Positions 5,409-8,409 of a stretch of 8,409 nucleotides of DNA are shown here, piece after piece. The stretch is from contig CAYVLI010000034.1 in NCBI GenBank assembly GCA_964452105.1, positions 4,530-12,938 on the forward strand, in the 5' to 3' direction. Position 1 is the stretch's first letter; every line of letters starts with the position of its first letter. Below the pieces are notes generated by a model. That model did not search any database and was not told the origin of the DNA. It worked only from the letters and a program-made list of their open reading frames with translations. Made by a program: the position numbers and the translations under genes. The stretch is from CAYVLI01 sp964452105 [NCBI: uncultured Nitrospinota bacterium] (GTDB lineage: Bacteria; JAUXIQ01).

Positions 5409-5483
5409 TGTTCTGCCCTTACAGTTTAGCTCAATATAGTTTCCCATCATCTTCCTTTGAGGAAAAAGATTCAGGAGACATAA

Positions 5484-6686
5484 ATGGGGCAACAGAAGCA
5501 TACAAAGCTGTCAATAAGACAAATAGACCTTAAAGGTAAAAAGGTCTTTTTGAGGCTCGACTTAAACGTTCCCCTATCGGAAAAAGGAGAAATCACCGAT
5601 CAAACCAGGATTACGGCCGCCCTCCCCACAATCAGATATATTATTAAAAACGGAGGCAGCGCCATTATAACCTCCCACCTGGGCAGGCCCAAAGGAAAAG
5701 TACAACCTGGTATGAGCCTCGGGCCGGTAGTCGAGGCCCTGTCTTCGCACCTCGGTAAAGATGTCGCTTTCGCCCCCGACTGCATAGGGGATGAGACGCG
5801 AAAGATGGCGGATTCATTGAATGAAGGAGAAGCGCTCCTTCTGGAAAATTTGCGGTTCCATAAGGGTGAAACCGAAAACGATCCTGAGTTCGCTCAAGCG
5901 CTGGCAGCGCTCGGTGATGTTTACGTCAACGACGCATTCGGCGCGGCGCACAGAGCCCATGCCTCAGTGACCGGTATAACCCAGTTCATTAAACCTTGCG
6001 CCGCTGGATTACTGATAGAGAAGGAAATAGAGAATCTCAGCCGCCTGACCTCCGATCCAGACCGCCCATTCATAGCGCTGCTGGGGGGAGCGAAAGTCTC
6101 CGACAAGCTGGGCATAATTGAAAACCTTATGAATAAATTCGATGCGCTCCTTATAGGTGGAGGTATGGCCTATACTTTTCTCATGGCCAGGGGGTTAGAG
6201 GTCGGCAGGTCTCTCGTAGAAAAAGACAAGCTGGATGTAACATCGTCAATCATGAAAAGAGCGGAGGAAGAGGGCGTTAGACTGGCATTGACCGAGGACC
6301 ACGTCATAGCTCGAGAGCTCAAGGACGCCGTTAAGACCACCATAGTAACCGCAGACCAGATGCCAGAAGACTGGCTGGCCCTCGATATAGGGCCTCGCAC
6401 CATTGAACTCTTCAGCGAAGAAATAAAAAAAGCTGAAACGATCTTCTGGAACGGCCCCATGGGAGTGTTCGAGATGGAGTCTTTCCGCGCCGGCACCCAA
6501 GCCGTGGGAAAAACGGTGGCCGACTCCGGCGCCGTGAGTGTGGTCTGCGGTGGAGACACCGCAGCCGCAGTGGCTCAGCTCGGTTTAGCCAATAAGATGA
6601 CCCACGTCTCCACAGGGGGAGGAGCCGCTATGGAATTTTTAGAAGGCAGGGAGTTGCCCGGAATCGCGGTTCTGGATGACGGTTGA
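5484..6686 (+). CDS. pgk: Phosphoglycerate kinase
   Basis: A full-length 400-residue cytoplasmic phosphoglycerate kinase, which reversibly converts 1,3-bisphosphoglycerate and ADP to 3-phosphoglycerate and ATP in glycolysis and gluconeogenesis. Substrate-domain motifs are RLDLNVPL (24-31, with Asp26 and Asn28), SHLGRPKG (64-71), [16 protein letters not shown] (118-133) and [15 protein letters not shown] (150-164). Nucleotide-domain motifs are [10 protein letters not shown] (199-208), [29 protein letters not shown] and [13 protein letters not shown]. All expected motifs are intact. AGGAG lies 6 bases before the ATG. The GAPDH and triose-phosphate isomerase genes that often flank pgk are absent from the window; instead a nicotinate phosphoribosyltransferase gene follows after 69 bases in the same direction. 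Identification is secure. Confidence 0.98.
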   Translation: MGQQKHTKLSIRQIDLKGKKVFLRLDLNVPLSEKGEITDQTRITAALPTIRYIIKNGGSAIITSHLGRPKGKVQPGMSLGPVVEALSSHLGKDVAFAPDCIGDETRKMADSLNEGEALLLENLRFHKGETENDPEFAQALAALGDVYVNDAFGAAHRAHASVTGITQFIKPCAAGLLIEKEIENLSRLTSDPDRPFIALLGGAKVSDKLGIIENLMNKFDALLIGGGMAYTFLMARGLEVGRSLVEKDKLDVTSSIMKRAEEEGVRLALTEDHVIARELKDAVKTTIVTADQMPEDWLALDIGPRTIELFSEEIKKAETIFWNGPMGVFEMESFRAGTQAVGKTVADSGAVSVVCGGDTAAAVAQLGLANKMTHVSTGGGAAMEFLEGRELPGIAVLDDG

Positions 6687-6755
6687 ATCGGTGGATATAC
6701 TGTTCCCTATTATGGAGTACAACCCAAAAAAAGAGACAAATAACCCCCGGGGAAA

Positions 6756-7928
6756 ATGAAACACAAACCTTTCATCGCAGATTACGAACAGATTAAAAGA
6801 GGCGAGCTCACAGACGTTTACTTCGAGCGTACCCTGAAAATACTCGAGACCCTCGATATAAACAAACGAGTGAGAGCGGAATTTATAGTCAAGAGTTTCC
6901 CCCGAGCATGGGAGTGGGGGGTATTCACGGGTCTTCATGAGTGTTGTCGGCTTATGGAAGGCATGGATGTTACGATTAGAGCGATGCCGGAAGGCGCCAT
7001 CTTCAGGAGCCACTTTCCGGTTATGGAGATAGAAGGAAATTATAGCGATTTCTGTATCTACGAAACCGCTATGCTGGGATTTATATGCCAGTCATCCGGG
7101 GTGGCCACCAAGGCCGCACGATGCAGGATAGCCGCAGGGGATAGGGGACTGGTACATTTCGGAGCTCGGCGAATATACCCGACCATCGTTCCCATGATAG
7201 ACAAAAACGCATACATCGGGGGATGCGAAGGCGTATCAGTTACCTTAAGTGCGCGCATGATGGGGCAAGAACCCGTGGGAACAATCCCGCACGCGCTCAT
7301 CCTGGTTATGGGAAATGCCGTGGAAGCCCTGGAAGCTTTCCACGAGGTCATCCCTGCAGACGTGGCTCGTGTGGCTCTCATAGACACATTCAACGACGAA
7401 AAGTTCGAAGCCATAAACGTCGCCAGATGCCTGGGCAAAGACCTCTTCGCCATCCGCTTCGATACTCCCAAATCCCGCAGGGGAGATTTCCTGCAACTCC
7501 TCAAGGAGACCAGATGGGAATTGAACATCAGAGGCTTCGAGGACATCAAGATATTCGTGAGCGGAGGGGTAGACGAAGATGATATAATCTCCCTGAAATC
7601 TGTGGTAGATTCGTTCGGCGTGGGGACAGCCATCAGTAACGCACCCGTACTCGATTTTTCCATGGACATAGTGGAGGTGGATGGAGAGCCCATAGCCAAA
7701 CGCGGCAAAATGTCCGGCGCCAAAGATGTCTTCCGCTGCTCTCAATGCGGAAAAGATGAGATGGTCCCCATGGGAAGGAAACCCGACCGCTGTTCCTGCG
7801 GCGGCAAAATGCAAACGCTTTTGGAAGTTTTTCTCCAGCGTGGTAAAATCACCAGGCAGGAGCCGGACCCCAAAGAGACGAGAGATTACGTAATGCAACA
7901 GCTTAAACAGGCGGCAACGACAGAGTGA
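6756..7928 (+). CDS. pncB: Nicotinate phosphoribosyltransferase with C-terminal zinc-binding-like cysteine cluster
   Basis: A 390-residue cytoplasmic enzyme of NAD salvage (Preiss-Handler pathway), forming nicotinate mononucleotide from nicotinate and PRPP, usually with ATP hydrolysis. Family features are TDVYFERT (19-26), HFGARR (134-139), GTIPHA (175-180, with the conserved His179), IDTFNDE (209-215), IRFDTP (233-238), FVSGGVDED (267-275), DSFGVGTAIS (285-294) and VDGEPIAKRGKMSG. After the barrel domain, Cys328, Cys331, Cys346 and Cys348 form a C-x2-C-x14-C-x-C cluster, as in the archaeal-type enzymes of which the Thermoplasma protein is the structural example. The ATG is the only reasonable start: an in-frame TAA lies at 6741, and the ribosome site (GGGGA, only 2-3 bases before ATG) is poor. 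A 15-codon frame overlaps this start. It is probably cotranscribed with pgk. Confidence 0.93.
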   Translation: MKHKPFIADYEQIKRGELTDVYFERTLKILETLDINKRVRAEFIVKSFPRAWEWGVFTGLHECCRLMEGMDVTIRAMPEGAIFRSHFPVMEIEGNYSDFCIYETAMLGFICQSSGVATKAARCRIAAGDRGLVHFGARRIYPTIVPMIDKNAYIGGCEGVSVTLSARMMGQEPVGTIPHALILVMGNAVEALEAFHEVIPADVARVALIDTFNDEKFEAINVARCLGKDLFAIRFDTPKSRRGDFLQLLKETRWELNIRGFEDIKIFVSGGVDEDDIISLKSVVDSFGVGTAISNAPVLDFSMDIVEVDGEPIAKRGKMSGAKDVFRCSQCGKDEMVPMGRKPDRCSCGGKMQTLLEVFLQRGKITRQEPDPKETRDYVMQQLKQAATTE

Positions 7929-8002
7929 GAGCTACAACACACGTCGTAAATCCAGGTAGCTTAATCAAATTATTCAATCAACATCACGGAGGAGGGTAGT
8001 TA

Positions 8003-8409
8003 ATGCTAGTCAAGCACAGGATGCAAACGGACCCCGTCACCATCAGAAAAGAAGACACATTGCGCTTCGCCGCCGATATGCTCAAAGATAAAAGAATCAG
8101 GACGCTGCCGGTGGTGGAAAATCGTAAAGTGATAGGGGTAGTCACCGACAGGGATGTGCGGCAGGCATGGGCATCTTCGGCTACCAGTCTGGAAACGAGG
8201 GAGCTTTACTACCTTCTCGAGAAGGTTAGAGTCGAAGAGATTATGACCAAACACCCTGCCACCGTCACGCCGGAGACCACCATCGAGGACGCCGCCAAGT
8301 TGCTTCACGACAGGAAAATAGGCGGGCTGCCTGTGGTCGATGAAAAAGGGATGTTGATGGGAATCATAACCGAGACCGATATTCTGGAAGTACTCCTCGA
8401 AGTCATGGG
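8003..8409 (+). CDS. CBS-domain pair protein, AcuB-like (cut by right edge)
   Basis: The first 135 codons are present; the gene continues past the right edge. The protein starts [20 protein letters not shown] and contains a first CBS domain at about 7-55 ([26 protein letters not shown]). A linker [24 protein letters not shown] follows, then a second CBS domain at about 75-130 ([33 protein letters not shown]). Paired CBS domains usually bind adenine nucleotides and act as energy-state sensors. The linker and overall order match AcuB-type proteins, which in many anaerobic bacteria carry a C-terminal ACT domain; whether one follows here cannot be seen. GGAGGAGGG lies 6-7 bases before the ATG. 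It begins 74 bases after the nicotinate phosphoribosyltransferase gene in the same direction and may be in the same transcript. Confidence 0.88.
   Translation, partial: [135 protein letters not shown]

Larger units (their letters stand above)
5119..5483. other. Divergent intergenic region between the nitroreductase-fold gene and pgk
   Basis: About 365 AT-rich bases with no supported gene. From left to right it contains an inverted repeat (5159-5191), a 29-base near-palindrome (5196-5224), a hairpin with T-rich flanks (5260-5283), and a promoter-like sequence for pgk (5379-5408). No confident minus-strand promoter was found; AT-rich matches overlap the palindrome. Confidence 0.55.

Noticed and set aside
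7058-7898. Two long minus-strand open frames of over 210 codons
   Set aside because: Both are antisense to the nicotinate phosphoribosyltransferase gene, which has intact motifs throughout; they arise from its codon bias.
1-8409. tRNA, rRNA, CRISPR, prophage or transposase genes
   Set aside because: No cloverleaf-like sequence, regularly spaced repeats, integrase or transposase motif was seen on either strand.

Overview
The window looks like chromosomal DNA from a Gram-negative (diderm) bacterium. It encodes TolQ, TolR, the start of a TolA/TonB-type protein, and an RlpA-like outer-membrane lipoprotein, all of which need an outer membrane and periplasm. Housekeeping genes (pgk, nicotinate phosphoribosyltransferase) sit among small accessory genes. 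Frequent ATA isoleucine and AGA/AGG arginine codons, strong GGAGG-type ribosome sites, the nicotinate phosphoribosyltransferase with a C-terminal cysteine cluster, and an AcuB-like CBS protein would suit a Desulfobacterota/'deltaproteobacterial' or related anaerobe. That placement is an inference; no rRNA or other phylogenetic marker is present.

Left part (1-2349): a minus-strand tolQ-tolR-tolA(partial) operon, whose third gene runs off the left edge, is transcribed away from a plus-strand rlpA-like lipoprotein gene. The roughly 410-base gap between them is AT-rich and has one plausible sigma70-type promoter for each direction. Tol-Pal (outer-membrane constriction) and RlpA (septal peptidoglycan processing) both act during cell division in the organisms where they have been studied.

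Middle part (2350-5148): a 425-base gap carries a nested set of inverted repeats of a type common in small dispersed elements, followed by a promoter-like sequence. Next comes a two-gene plus-strand unit, a PHP-domain phosphoesterase and an unrecognised 198-residue protein. It converges on a minus-strand SagB-type nitroreductase-fold gene. The 342-base convergent gap contains a perfect DnaA-box 9-mer with degenerate neighbours.

Right part (5149-8409): the nitroreductase gene is divergent from pgk. The gap holds a 29-base AT-rich near-palindrome, a second inverted repeat and a hairpin with T-rich flanks. pgk is followed 69 bases later by a nicotinate phosphoribosyltransferase gene (NAD salvage), and then by a CBS-pair protein cut by the right edge. 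The last three genes could be one transcript linking glycolysis/gluconeogenesis, NAD supply and adenylate-sensing regulation.

No mobile-element gene, CRISPR array, rRNA or tRNA was seen, and I found no clear new multi-gene system. The items most worth checking are the nested repeats, the 29-base palindrome, the PHP plus unknown-protein pair, and the standalone SagB-type enzyme.
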